Origin: an uncultured Eubacterium sp. | GTDB lineage: Bacteria > Bacillota > Clostridia > Lachnospirales > Lachnospiraceae | DNA length: 19,065 nt | Direction: 5' to 3' | Assembly: GCA_900551945.1 (NCBI GenBank) | Contig: URYE01000055.1 | Coordinates: forward strand, 1 to 19,065 | In this document: piece by piece, positions 7,588 to 16,357 of the stretch | Layout: each line of letters starts with the position of its first letter | Position numbering within the stretch: position 1 is the first letter of the stretch | Translations under genes and position numbers: made by a program | Notes under the pieces: generated by a model | The model's database searches: none | What the model was told of the DNA's origin: nothing | Seen by the model: only the letters and a program-made list of their open reading frames with translations

Positions 7588-8961
7588 CTACTCCTGATTG
7601 CAAATATATCTTGCAACGTGTACACCACTTGCTGACGCATGTGAAAGTGAATGTGTAACTCCGCTACAATCTCCTATTACAAAAAGTCCTTTGTGTTTAG
7701 TTTCAAGATTACTATCAATTGAAACTTCCATATTATAGAACTTAACTTCAACACCATATAATAATGTATCATCATTAGCTGTTCCAGGTGCTATTTTATC
7801 AAGAGCATATATCATTTCAACTATTCCGTCAAGTATTCTCTTTGGCATAACAAGGCTTAAATCACCAGGTGTACACTTTAATGTAGGTGTTACAAAGCTT
7901 TCTTCAATACGAGATTTATTACTTCTTCTTCCTCGTATTAAATCACCAAATCTTTGAACAATTACACCGCCACCAAGCATATTAGAAAGTCGTGCAATAC
8001 TTTCACCATAACCGTTACTATCTTTGAATGGCTCTGAAAAATGCTTTGATACAAGAAGTGCAAAGTTAGTATTTTGTGTATGTTTTGCTGGGTCTTCATA
8101 GCTGTGACCATTAACTGTTACGATACCGTTAGTATTTTCATTAACGACAACACCCTTTGGATTCATACAGAATGTTCTTACAAGGTCTTCAAAGCCCTTA
8201 GTTCTGTATACAATCTTGCTTTCATAAAGCTCATCAGTAAGATGTGAAAATACTTCGGCTGGAAGCTCTACTCTTACACCGATATCAACTCGATTAGACT
8301 TTGTTTCAAGATTTAAGTCGTGGCTTACTTCTTCCATCCACTTACTTCCGCTTCTTCCTGCTGAAATTATACATTTATCGGCAGTATATTTTTCACCATT
8401 GCTAATAATCTCATACTTGCCATCTTCTGTAATATTAACTTTATCTACATGAGAATTAAAATGGAATTCTACCTTGTCTTTTAATTCGTTGAATAAGTTT
8501 TCAAGTACTACATAGTTAATATCTGTTCCAAGATGTCTTACAGAAGCATCGAGTAAGTGAAGACCATTCTGAACACAAAGCTTTTTAATGCTTGTATTAG
8601 CTGTTGAATAAAGAGCTGTACCCTCTCCACCATACTTAAGATTGATACCATCAACATACTGCATAAGCTCAATAGCTTTTTCTTTTCCAATATATTCGTA
8701 TAATGTACCACCAAACTGATTTGTTATATTATACTTACCATCAGAGAATGCACCAGCTCCACCGAAACCGTTCATTATGCCACAAGTTTTACAGTGTATA
8801 CAGCTCTTAATCTTATCACCATCAATAGGACATTTTCTCTTTTCAAGTGGATTACCAGCTTCAAATACAGCTATCTTTAAGTCGCTATTAAGCTTAGTTA
8901 ATTCATAAGCTGAAAATATTCCACCTGGACCTGCGCCAATTATAATTACATCATAATTCAT
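7588..8961 (-). CDS. FAD-dependent dehydrogenase of the COG2509 type
   Basis: Soluble 457-residue flavoprotein. The N-terminal FAD-binding Rossmann motif is VIIIGAGPGG (residues 5-14). The C-terminal GLFVIGDCSG segment is the second flavin-binding motif, followed by SLSHASASGVHVA. Between residues 44 and 60 are four cysteines (C44, C54, C57, C60) before a GFGGAGAFSDGK stretch that is a hallmark of this uncharacterised family. The cysteines may bind a metal or an iron-sulfur cluster, or act as redox thiols. The substrate and electron partner are unknown. GAGG lies ten bases before the ATG. It is 19 bp downstream of the membrane-protein gene and 6 bp upstream of the GGDEF gene, so it sits in the middle of one operon. 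No function links these neighbours. Confidence 0.87.
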   Translation of the reverse strand: MNYDVIIIGAGPGGIFSAYELTKLNSDLKIAVFEAGNPLEKRKCPIDGDKIKSCIHCKTCGIMNGFGGAGAFSDGKYNITNQFGGTLYEYIGKEKAIELMQYVDGINLKYGGEGTALYSTANTSIKKLCVQNGLHLLDASVRHLGTDINYVVLENLFNELKDKVEFHFNSHVDKVNITEDGKYEIISNGEKYTADKCIISAGRSGSKWMEEVSHDLNLETKSNRVDIGVRVELPAEVFSHLTDELYESKIVYRTKGFEDLVRTFCMNPKGVVVNENTNGIVTVNGHSYEDPAKHTQNTNFALLVSKHFSEPFKDSNGYGESIARLSNMLGGGVIVQRFGDLIRGRRSNKSRIEESFVTPTLKCTPGDLSLVMPKRILDGIVEMIYALDKIAPGTANDDTLLYGVEVKFYNMEVSIDSNLETKHKGLFVIGDCSGVTHSLSHASASGVHVARYICNQE

Positions 8962-8980
8962 ATATTTTATACCTCAATTT

Positions 8981-9604
8981 TTATTTTTTAAACTTTGTTC
9001 TATATTTATCAAGAAATATTCTATATCCATCACTTCCAAGTACAAGCTTTTTCTGAATTTTGTCATCGTATATTAAAATATACAACAAACACCTAAAGCC
9101 TTCTTGTCTACCAGACTCATCATGTATATAATCCATAGGATTAACTGACTCATTAAACACAAATAACTCTGAATTATACTGTGTATCATTAAGTTGAATA
9201 AATACTTTATTATTTCCTGAAAATCTAGCCTTTGCATCTATAACATAGACATTACCATTTGCTTTTGAAAGAGCCTTTCTTTGAATAATCTTTCGTACAA
9301 CTTCATTAATAAGCAATAAATATAGACTTAAAACAATACAGATTATTGATGGTACAGGGTTGTAAGATGTGTCTGTCTTAAAAGTGTATTCAAACCCAGC
9401 CATTCCTAAAGAAATACCTAAAGTTATAAAAAGTATAACTCTTATTGTACCAGTATACCAAACTGCGGTCTTTGAATTAAGAAAATACCCTAAAAAAGCC
9501 TTTTCTTCTTCTCCACCTGCAATTCTCCAGCCATCTTCTGACATTTGCTTTTCTGTATTACTATCTATATTGCGTATATTAATATTTTGGAAAATCTTAT
9601 TCAT
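8981..9604 (-). CDS. Unknown protein with two central membrane segments
   Basis: I do not recognise this 207-residue protein. Residues 1-45 are polar and probably cytoplasmic (NTEKQMSEDGWRIAGGEEEKAF). Two hydrophobic segments follow at about 52-70 and 84-101, separated by a short loop. The C-terminal half (about 105-207) is soluble and strand-rich and ends in lysines, which suits a cytoplasmic domain. No catalytic motif or signal peptide is visible. The start follows GAGGTTG at a good distance. It lies 19 bp upstream of the FAD dehydrogenase gene and 74 bp downstream of gltX on the same strand. A membrane-anchored partner of the flavoprotein or of the GGDEF protein is possible, but only position suggests it. 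Confidence 0.7.
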   Translation of the reverse strand: MNKIFQNINIRNIDSNTEKQMSEDGWRIAGGEEEKAFLGYFLNSKTAVWYTGTIRVILFITLGISLGMAGFEYTFKTDTSYNPVPSIICIVLSLYLLLINEVVRKIIQRKALSKANGNVYVIDAKARFSGNNKVFIQLNDTQYNSELFVFNESVNPMDYIHDESGRQEGFRCLLYILIYDDKIQKKLVLGSDGYRIFLDKYRTKFKK

Positions 9605-9678
9605 ATATCAACCTCAAAAATGTGCTTTTTTACTCCAAATATGTCTACATTCTACATTTTATAGATATATTTTTTATA

Positions 9679-11331
9679 TTACTGCATAACTTTTTTAATT
9701 CTATCCTTCATTTGGTCTTCTCCCATAACATGAACAATTGACCATAAATCAGGTGTATTAGCCTTACCTGTTACTGCTATACGAACTATTTCTGCAATAT
9801 CAGAAACATTGCCCTTAAACGCTTCTGGATTAGCTTTATAAGCCTTCATATCTGAAGCAAAACCATGCTTATCAGCAATAACCTTAAGCTTGTTAAACCA
9901 CTCTGAATTGTCATCTTCATGGTTGTACATATCAAGATATTCATTCAATACTGTATTAACAGTTTCTTTATCAAGCTTAAATTCGTCTTTTTCTTCTGAA
10001 CCCATTTCGAAGAAATATCCTATCATTTCAAATATCTGCTTTGCATACATAAAGTCTTTTCTTCTTCTCTTCATTCCAACACCCATATAGAGTCTTAAAA
10101 TTCCAAGCATCTTTTCCTTATCTGCAAACCAAATCTTTGCTTTTTCAGGTTCATTTTCAACTGCCCAATCATATAAGAAGTCATATACTTCTTCTTCTGA
10201 AAGCTTTGATAATTCATTCTTACAAATGTTATGAAGCTTGTCCTTGTCAAATAAAGCACCTGATTGACTCATCTTTTCAACTGAAAATGGAAATTCATTA
10301 ATATCTTTATCTGGGAACTTCTCATGCCATTCTTCAAAGTTAGAATTAAGAAGCGTAAGAAGATATACCTTCATGCAATATGGGTGGTATCCGTCTTTTC
10401 TATAGTAATCAAGTGAAAGCTCTGGGTCTTTTCTCTTAGAAAGCTTTCTCTTTCCACCTGTTTCTTCATCAAACTTCATAAGATGTGCTGTATGTGCATA
10501 CTTAGGCATCTTAAAGCCTAATAAATGGAAAAGCTCATAGTGAATTGGAGCTGAAGCAAGCCATTCTCCACCTCTTATTACAACAGTAGTTCTCATAAGA
10601 TGGTCATCAATTGCGTGTGCAAAATGATATGTTGGAATACCATCTTTCTTTAAGAGAACTATATCGTGAATATTTTCTGGAAGCTTAATCTCTCCCTTGA
10701 TTTCGTCTTTAAATACTATCTCTTTTTCTGGGTCGCCTTGTGAACGAAGTCTTAATACATAAGGCTTTCCAGCTTTTATATTTTCTTCAATCTGTTCATA
10801 AGAAAGATTACGACATACGGCATATTCACCATAATATCCTGTAAGTACTTTATCTTCTTCTTGCTTTTGTCTTACTTCATTAAGTTCTTCTTCTGTACAA
10901 AAACAAGGATATGCAAGTCCTCTTTCTACAAGACTTTTAGCATAAGCATGGTATATTTCTACTCTTTGTCTTTGGAAATATGGACCATACATATTCTGTG
11001 GTGCATCATCAGAAAAACCTGCGCCCTCATCAAATTCTATATCAAAATATCTAAGAACATTGATTATAGTTTCAACAGCACCATCAACTTTACGTTTCTC
11101 ATCTGTATCTTCTATTCTAAGGAAAAATACACCACCATTTTTATGTGCAATTCTTTCATCAGCTAACGCACTGTAAAGGTTTCCAAGATGAATAAAGCCT
11201 GTTGGACTAGGTGCCATTCTTGTTACTTCTGCTTTATTTGGCAACTTTCTATATGGAAACTTCTCCTCGTAATACTCTGGTGTCTTTGTCACCTCTGGAA
11301 ATAAAAGCTGTGCTAATTTTGTGTTATCCAT
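9679..11331 (-). CDS. gltX: Glutamate--tRNA ligase
   Basis: Class I aminoacyl-tRNA synthetase of 550 residues that charges glutamate onto tRNA. The first signature is RMAPSPTGFIHLGN (HLGN at 48-51). The second is GGKRKLSKRKDP (KLSKR at 296-300). A zinc-ribbon-like set (C143, C145, then a third cysteine C173) lies in the acceptor-binding insert. FLRIEDTD at 70-76 is typical of GluRS. The anticodon-binding part fills the C-terminus. It is longer than the roughly 480 residues common for bacterial GluRS, as in some Clostridia. I place the start at the ATG at 11331, which follows GGAGAG by six bases; a second in-frame ATG at 11343 has no proper ribosome site. Whether it also charges tRNA-Gln for the amidotransferase route cannot be read here. 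Confidence 0.93.
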   Translation of the reverse strand: MDNTKLAQLLFPEVTKTPEYYEEKFPYRKLPNKAEVTRMAPSPTGFIHLGNLYSALADERIAHKNGGVFFLRIEDTDEKRKVDGAVETIINVLRYFDIEFDEGAGFSDDAPQNMYGPYFQRQRVEIYHAYAKSLVERGLAYPCFCTEEELNEVRQKQEEDKVLTGYYGEYAVCRNLSYEQIEENIKAGKPYVLRLRSQGDPEKEIVFKDEIKGEIKLPENIHDIVLLKKDGIPTYHFAHAIDDHLMRTTVVIRGGEWLASAPIHYELFHLLGFKMPKYAHTAHLMKFDEETGGKRKLSKRKDPELSLDYYRKDGYHPYCMKVYLLTLLNSNFEEWHEKFPDKDINEFPFSVEKMSQSGALFDKDKLHNICKNELSKLSEEEVYDFLYDWAVENEPEKAKIWFADKEKMLGILRLYMGVGMKRRRKDFMYAKQIFEMIGYFFEMGSEEKDEFKLDKETVNTVLNEYLDMYNHEDDNSEWFNKLKVIADKHGFASDMKAYKANPEAFKGNVSDIAEIVRIAVTGKANTPDLWSIVHVMGEDQMKDRIKKVMQ

Positions 11332-11382
11332 TGTACTCTCCATTCCCGCTATATGCGTTTTACATTTTAATCATGCTTATAT

Positions 11383-11411
11383 ATGTTATTGCATTTTGAC
11401 GAAAATTACAA
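11383..11411 (-). promoter_or_regulatory. Possible gltX promoter
   Basis: On the minus strand, TTGTAA (11406-11411), a 17-bp spacer and TAACAT (11383-11388), each four of six to consensus. It is the best candidate in the 89-bp gap, but weak. Confidence 0.3.
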
Positions 11412-11420
11412 CCATTTTTA

Positions 11421-13256
11421 TTAAGCTTCTATATTATTTTCTCTTATTTGCGCCACAAGCTGTCTTCTATAAGCTCTACAACCATTTTCATTCCAGTAAC
11501 GTTTCTGTTCTAGCTTAATTACTTCAAAGGTTGTTTCAAGAATATCTGACTTATAACTTGTATAAGGAGATTTCCCTGCATAGAAAACTGTAATAGAATC
11601 TTCATATCTTTCCATATCAAGCCCATATTGCATTGCAAATTCACAACAAAGTGACCTGTCTTCAATAATACATATATGCGCATAATAACCTACAAGATAT
11701 GCAAAGTAATCTATATCAAACTTATCAACCCAAGACTTATCATCTGCCATAAATACAATTACGGGAAATCTTCTTGAACTATTCTTTATTAGAACCTGCA
11801 TATTATTATAATTGTCATAACTAATATGCCTTACTGCTTCTTTTAATCTTATAACATCAATAATACCTATATTATCTGCTATTTCACCATAGAAGTTAGG
11901 TCTTGAAAACAGTACGTTTTCACTATCTCTATATCTTTCTTCTGGTTCTGCATACTCATTGCTTACAATAAACTTAAGTCCTTTATCATCTAGCTTAATT
12001 ACGGCATTTGATATCCATATACGACTTGCTACTTTTGCATCAACGTGAGAAGTTGTCTGTCTAAAATAACATTTTTCCTCATCATAATGAAGTTCCACCA
12101 TATATCCTGGTTGCCCCGCAAAAAAAGGCATAACATCTTCCTGCATAGCTGGAAATACTTCTGCAAATCTTGACTTAACCCATGAGTATATGTATGATAC
12201 TGCCTTTTTAAAAGCTCCCTGTACTCCTAGATTAGCTGTATCTATATAAGTTTGTGCTTGAAATACCTTAAACTTTCCAAGTAACTTAAATGGTTCAAAC
12301 TTTCTTCGTCTTATAATATTATCACTTTCAATATTATTAGCCTTATCTATGATATTAAAGGCTTCTTTGAGTCTTTCATCATTAGGACCTATCTGATTGA
12401 CTATTCTTATCATATTAGTTACTGTTAGGTCTATTCCTTTATCTGATGTATTGTTCCAAAGCTGTCGTATTGCTTTATGACGTTCAAATTTAAAAAATAT
12501 CTTTGCCAAATTAATATCTGAGTCAAGAACCTTCTTAATCTCAGGGTGAATTGGTTCATTGTCAAACTTAAGACGATAATGACACCTTACCATATCACTC
12601 CACTTCTTATCTTTATAATGCTGATGTCCTAAGTCTTCTAACAGCTTAACTATAGAGTCATCACATAATTCAAGTGTTGCAAGTATACTATTCATCTTTC
12701 GTGCAAGAGCCTCATTGCCAATTCCAAAAGCTGAACCTTTATACCTTAAATCGTGTTCTATCTCATGCCAACCCTCAAAAGAATTAGTCCTTACCTGAAC
12801 TTCAAATGTATCATCAACATAATCTGAAAGCATAGGATTAATTATTGCCTTACTAAGATACGATGGTAGCTTAAAAATACCATTAATCTTCATTGCCTTA
12901 AATTCGTATTCATTATTCTCTGTTGTAACCCACTCCCCAGGTTCAGCAAATAATGTATCAAGCAAATTCCTACATATATCAACATCGTCTGTAAAATAAA
13001 GCATTATCCTTATACCAATAAGGTCCTGCATTTTTTTATCTTCATTTTCAGTTCCAACTCTTCTGTAATCTTTATAAATAAGTTTATCTACCATTGAGTC
13101 AACAGCCTTAACCCTATAAGCAATTCTATAATAAAACCCTGCTTTTTTGAGTTTCTCTTCTATGATACTTAATAAATCCACCTTTACAATATCAGGTACT
13201 ACTATCTTTTCCACATTTTCTTTGCAAAAAAGCTCATTAATTCTGCCATCACTCAT
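11421..13256 (-). CDS. RelA/SpoT-domain (alarmone synthetase-like) protein with a long unknown C-terminal region
   Basis: Protein of 611 residues. About residues 25-200 form a RelA/SpoT nucleotidyltransferase domain: R48-V-K50 and S54/K58 in the ATP-binding helix, D78 in DLIGIRI (metal), E152 in FEVQVRT (catalytic glutamate), and WHEIEHDLRYK at 163-173. It would transfer pyrophosphate from ATP to a guanosine nucleotide, or to another acceptor as some small alarmone synthetase toxins do. There is no N-terminal HD hydrolase domain, and no TGS or ACT domain. Residues about 210-611 match nothing I can name. Near the C-terminus a PVIVFMADD strand is followed by a helix-rich DIDYFAYLVGYYAHICIIED stretch, which looks like an alpha/beta fold. 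The ribosome site GGGAG is clear. No antitoxin-like gene lies beside it; upstream is a chemotaxis receptor gene. Confidence 0.82.
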   Translation of the reverse strand: MSDGRINELFCKENVEKIVVPDIVKVDLLSIIEEKLKKAGFYYRIAYRVKAVDSMVDKLIYKDYRRVGTENEDKKMQDLIGIRIMLYFTDDVDICRNLLDTLFAEPGEWVTTENNEYEFKAMKINGIFKLPSYLSKAIINPMLSDYVDDTFEVQVRTNSFEGWHEIEHDLRYKGSAFGIGNEALARKMNSILATLELCDDSIVKLLEDLGHQHYKDKKWSDMVRCHYRLKFDNEPIHPEIKKVLDSDINLAKIFFKFERHKAIRQLWNNTSDKGIDLTVTNMIRIVNQIGPNDERLKEAFNIIDKANNIESDNIIRRRKFEPFKLLGKFKVFQAQTYIDTANLGVQGAFKKAVSYIYSWVKSRFAEVFPAMQEDVMPFFAGQPGYMVELHYDEEKCYFRQTTSHVDAKVASRIWISNAVIKLDDKGLKFIVSNEYAEPEERYRDSENVLFSRPNFYGEIADNIGIIDVIRLKEAVRHISYDNYNNMQVLIKNSSRRFPVIVFMADDKSWVDKFDIDYFAYLVGYYAHICIIEDRSLCCEFAMQYGLDMERYEDSITVFYAGKSPYTSYKSDILETTFEVIKLEQKRYWNENGCRAYRRQLVAQIRENNIEA

Positions 13257-13388
13257 AAATCATTCTCCCATGTCCATAATATCTTATAAACAGTATTAAA
13301 ACCGCCTTTAAGTTAGACATTTCTTCTTAATTGTAACATATTTTATAGGAAATAGACAGCAAAAACCATTATGTTTAGATAAGTTTTA

Positions 13389-14885
13389 TTATTCTACTAC
13401 TGCCGCTGTTTCTTTCAAATTCTCCAATGCCTCAGATGTTATATCAATCATTCCAGAGAAATTCTGCACACTTTGTTGCAATTTATTCATATCATTTCTA
13501 CCATCCTCTGTACTTGCTGATATCTCCTCTGATATTCCAGAAAGTGTAGAGATACCTTCAACAATAACTTCATTAGCATTTAATACAGCTTGCACCTCTC
13601 CACTTACAGTAGTCATATTATCAACAAGTGAATTAATATCTTCTCCTACAATAATAAAGCTCTCATGAACTGTCTTTACTTTATCTCTTTGTACATTAAT
13701 ACTATTAACTGCTGTTTGTAATTCAGACTGTGTAAGCTTTGTTATAGAAGTAAGTTCTGTCATAATCTGTGTAATCTGTTCTGTAGAAGTCTTAGTCATC
13801 TCAGCAAGTTGTCTTATCTCATCTGCTACAACGGCAAAACCTTTTCCGGCTTCTCCTGCCCTAGCTGCTTCTATTGAGGCATTAAGTGCTAACAGATTAG
13901 TTTGACTTGATATACTTAAAATTGATTCTGTTATATTAGATACTTTACCAACATGTTCAACAAGCTTTTCTATAGTGTTAGAAATCTGTTCAGTTGACTC
14001 ATCAACAATATCTGATTGATGAGCTAATTCATCAGAATTAACTTTACCATTTTCAATAACATCTTTAAGCTTTTCTGTAGTTTCAAGTGCTGTAACTGCT
14101 GATTGATTAGTATGTTCAAGCCTGTCTTGAATTTCATTTGTTTTTTCTGACTGGGTCTGAGTCTGTGTTGCTGTATCATTAGAGCTGTTGGCAATCATTT
14201 CCATTGCATTATGTGTATGATTAATAGCATCTGTAATTGTAGCTAAATCACTTCTTACTTGTGTAAATTGATTATTTACATCGTTTACTATTGCTTCAAC
14301 TTCATGTGCTACTAAAAGCTGACTATCCGCTTTATCTTGAACAGCTTTTGTTTCTTCTGTTGAAAACTCAATAAGCCTTTTAACAGCTTTACAACCACCA
14401 AACACACATACAACAAGACATATTATAACAAGGTTAAGTGTATTAAACTGTTCCATTTTATTTACTGGATTAGTTGTATAAATAACGACAATCTTAGTAA
14501 CGATAAAAACTAATATTGATGCCGCACCAGCAATTATAAGATATTCATTAAGATATACTGCAAGTGAAAGAAGTGCTGGGAAAATCAACATCATAGCACT
14601 TGGTTCATTAAGATATGATATCGTTCCAAAACCAATACAAAATCCTACTGCAATAAATACTTCTGCTCGTCTTCTTTCAATATTTTTTAAAGCAAATAAT
14701 GCCGTAATAATATACCAAACTACAAAGAATGTAGTAAAAACTATCTTTTCTAATGTGGTTCTATCATTTGCTGTCAATATAATTATTATAAAAAATAAAT
14801 ATTCCATTGTAGCAGTAATACATGTGGTGATATTAGCTCTTTTCATCTGACTCGGAGTTAATACTTTTCTAGTTAATTTCATCAT
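13389..14885 (-). CDS. Methyl-accepting chemotaxis-type receptor with polytopic N-terminus
   Basis: Signal transducer of 498 residues. Residues 20-170 hold about six membrane segments with short loops, so there is no large extracellular ligand domain. A long coiled coil follows (from about 175). The conserved MCP hairpin tip, which contacts CheA and CheW, is [20 protein letters not shown] with [19 protein letters not shown]. No clear HAMP domain separates the membrane part from the signalling part, and there is no C-terminal pentapeptide for CheR. Such receptors may sense membrane or cytoplasmic cues. GGAG lies seven bases before the first of two adjacent ATG codons; the second would also work. 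No chemotaxis operon is nearby, and the gene looks isolated between an FKBP gene and the RelA/SpoT gene. Confidence 0.9.
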   Translation of the reverse strand: MMKLTRKVLTPSQMKRANITTCITATMEYLFFIIIILTANDRTTLEKIVFTTFFVVWYIITALFALKNIERRRAEVFIAVGFCIGFGTISYLNEPSAMMLIFPALLSLAVYLNEYLIIAGAASILVFIVTKIVVIYTTNPVNKMEQFNTLNLVIICLVVCVFGGCKAVKRLIEFSTEETKAVQDKADSQLLVAHEVEAIVNDVNNQFTQVRSDLATITDAINHTHNAMEMIANSSNDTATQTQTQSEKTNEIQDRLEHTNQSAVTALETTEKLKDVIENGKVNSDELAHQSDIVDESTEQISNTIEKLVEHVGKVSNITESILSISSQTNLLALNASIEAARAGEAGKGFAVVADEIRQLAEMTKTSTEQITQIMTELTSITKLTQSELQTAVNSINVQRDKVKTVHESFIIVGEDINSLVDNMTTVSGEVQAVLNANEVIVEGISTLSGISEEISASTEDGRNDMNKLQQSVQNFSGMIDITSEALENLKETAAVVE

Positions 14886-14938
14886 AGATCATCTCCATTT
14901 CCAGCCCTAGAAGCAAATTGCTCCCGCTTATCTATTAA

Positions 14939-14974
14939 AAGCTAGTCCCCTAATGTGTTATAGAAGACTAACTT
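14939..14974 (-). terminator. Probable terminator after the FKBP gene
   Basis: Nine-bp stem with one G-U pair (14939-14947 and 14966-14974), loop of 18 nt, then four U on the minus strand. It starts 8 nt past the FKBP stop. The U-tract is short, so termination may be partial. Confidence 0.45.
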
Positions 14975-14981
14975 AAGTTAA

Positions 14982-15407
14982 TTATTGTACTTCAATCAAT
15001 TCTATTTCAAAATTGAGTTCTTTACCTGCCATCTCATGATTAGCATCAAATGTTATTGTTACATCATCTTTGTCTGTTACTTTTACAGGGAATGGTTGAC
15101 CAAGCTCATTAGATAAATATACTTGTTCACCTACTGAAAGTTCTTCTGAACCTGGAAGCTCTGTTATATTAACACTAAATATATTCTCAGGGTCAGGATA
15201 TCCATAAGCTTCTTCTGGCATAAGGTGAATTTTCTTAACTTCTCCAACTTCCATATCCTTAACAGCTTCATCAAAACCTTTTATCATCATACCTGCACCA
15301 CATACAAACTCTAATGGCTGTTCCCTATCATATGATGAGTCAAACTTTGTTCCATCGTTAAATGTCCCTGTGTAATGGACTCTACATGTCTTTGTTTCAT
15401 TATTCAT
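14982..15407 (-). CDS. FKBP-type peptidyl-prolyl isomerase, SlyD-like
   Basis: Cytoplasmic folding enzyme of 141 residues that speeds cis/trans change at proline bonds. The FKBP core is split: VHYTGTFNDGTKFDSSYDREQPLEFVCGAGMMIKGFDEAV lies at about 10-49, and the returning strand HEMAGKELNFEIELIEV is at the C-terminus. Between them (about 68-122) lies the insert-in-flap chaperone domain typical of SlyD, beginning at PEEAYGYPDP. The histidine-rich nickel-binding tail of E. coli SlyD is missing, so a metallochaperone role is not indicated. GGAGG lies ten bases before the ATG. An extended -10 promoter at 15471-15479 and a 14-bp palindrome precede it, and it seems to be its own unit. Confidence 0.9.
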   Translation of the reverse strand: MNNETKTCRVHYTGTFNDGTKFDSSYDREQPLEFVCGAGMMIKGFDEAVKDMEVGEVKKIHLMPEEAYGYPDPENIFSVNITELPGSEELSVGEQVYLSNELGQPFPVKVTDKDDVTITFDANHEMAGKELNFEIELIEVQ

Positions 15408-15438
15408 TCTATAATTTCCTCCATTGATTTATTTTCCT

Positions 15439-15511
15439 TACAAATATATTGCAAGTTTTATTTATTATTGATTATACCAAAAAATTGTAATAAGCTCTAC
15501 AATATATTGTA
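15439..15511. promoter_or_regulatory. Palindrome pair flanking the FKBP -10 element
   Basis: TACAATATATTGTA at 15498-15511 is a perfect 14-bp palindrome overlapping the -35 zone. A degenerate copy, TACAAATATATTGCA, lies at 15439-15453 on the downstream side of the -10. Two like sites around a core promoter suit a repressor. The regulator is unknown. Confidence 0.35.
15471..15479 (-). promoter_or_regulatory. Extended -10 promoter of the FKBP gene
   Basis: The minus strand reads TGGTATAAT. No convincing -35 lies 16-18 bp upstream; the nearest candidate, TTGTAG, is at a 20-bp spacing within the palindrome at 15498-15511. Confidence 0.55.
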
Positions 15512-15538
15512 AAATCTTAAAATTTTCAAAAAAAATAA

Positions 15539-15657
15539 GACTGTCGCATTAACAAAAATATACACAACATATAGAATTGATTGTTATTCAAATAAATATC
15601 TTAATTGATAATATTAAATATCTATATTTTGTATAACATTTTCTTATTGCGCCAGCC
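15539..15657. repeat. Hairpin element, copy 1 (also terminator for the tandem-HTH gene)
   Basis: Element of about 119 bp with inverted ends: GACTGTCGCA at 15539-15548 and TGCGCCAGCC at 15648-15657. It shares with copy 2 (18657-18735), in the same orientation, the left end (CTGTYGCAYTAACAAAAAT) and the right half (ATATCTATATTTT then T-rich, then AATGC/ATTGC). The middle differs in length. It begins 10 nt past the stop of the tandem-HTH gene. On the minus strand it is followed by a run of eight U, so it can terminate that transcript. ATAA flanks both ends, a possible 4-bp target duplication, but in such AT-rich DNA this means little. A MITE-like origin is an inference. Confidence 0.6.
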
Positions 15658-15666
15658 ATAAGCATT

Positions 15667-16323
15667 CTATTGTTCAATGATAGAAAAAAATTTATTTAAC
15701 TTAATTAAGCCTATTGAATTTAACTCATCAAGAATACATTTTACATATCCTGCCAAAGCCTTCTTATCTTTTAAAATAATTCCCGGCGCAATTCCATAAT
15801 CGTTATACGCCATCCATATAAGTTCACTATCAGGGTCACTTTTGCCCTTTTCTAACATACGATACTTCTTAATATCTACACCTACTTCACAAGCCATGTT
15901 TTCTTGAGTAATACCTTGAATATCTCTTAATATTTTCATATTGGTATATGGGTGCTTATTAAAAATGTTAAAATACTTTATACATCTTAAATTATGTCGC
16001 ATAATACGTTCATTATTGTCACTAAATTCAAAAAGTAACATATCTACAACCATATCCATTATTGCCCTTAATTCTGTATAACTATATTGCTCTATATTAT
16101 AATGTCCTGTGCTTTTTTCTCCTGTAAATATATAATTAATATCCATATTTGTTTCACATAATCTTTTTACTTGAAAATAGCTAAATCTTCTCATTCCTCT
16201 TTCAGTTTTACTGTAATTACTTTGTGTAACTCCAATAATAGATGCTATCTCATCTTGCTCCATTCCAACATTAAGTCGTTCTTCTAAAAGACGCTCTAGC
16301 ACTTTTTCATAACCAGTATACAT
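15667..16323 (-). CDS. Regulator with two XRE-type helix-turn-helix domains
   Basis: Protein of 218 residues. The first Cro/C1-type HTH is at about 12-65 (QDEIASIIGVTQSNYSKTERG, then the closing helix and INYIFTGE). A second, more diverged HTH-like unit is at about 133-186 (ILRDIQGITQENMACEVGVDIKKYRMLEKGK, then YGIAPGIIL). A helical middle part joins them. One chain could read two half-sites by itself, or the second unit may dimerise. It is the last gene of the leftward arm of the cassette, 91 bp after the metalloprotease gene. That gap holds two operator-like repeats, so it may have its own control. AAGGA lies nine bases before the ATG. The target is unknown; the repeats upstream of its own gene are the first candidate. 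Confidence 0.78.
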   Translation of the reverse strand: MYTGYEKVLERLLEERLNVGMEQDEIASIIGVTQSNYSKTERGMRRFSYFQVKRLCETNMDINYIFTGEKSTGHYNIEQYSYTELRAIMDMVVDMLLFEFSDNNERIMRHNLRCIKYFNIFNKHPYTNMKILRDIQGITQENMACEVGVDIKKYRMLEKGKSDPDSELIWMAYNDYGIAPGIILKDKKALAGYVKCILDELNSIGLIKLNKFFSIIEQ

Positions 16324-16357
16324 AGGTAAATATCCTTAAAAATTTTAATTATTATTA

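Noticed and set aside
14886..14981. Cyclic di-GMP riboswitch before the chemotaxis receptor
   Set aside because: The conserved core of the known c-di-GMP classes is absent; the sequence is short and explained by an FKBP terminator plus a ribosome site.
15535..15661. ATAA target duplication proving transposition of hairpin copy 1
   Set aside because: Four bases in very AT-rich DNA is not significant, and copy 2 has no matching duplication.
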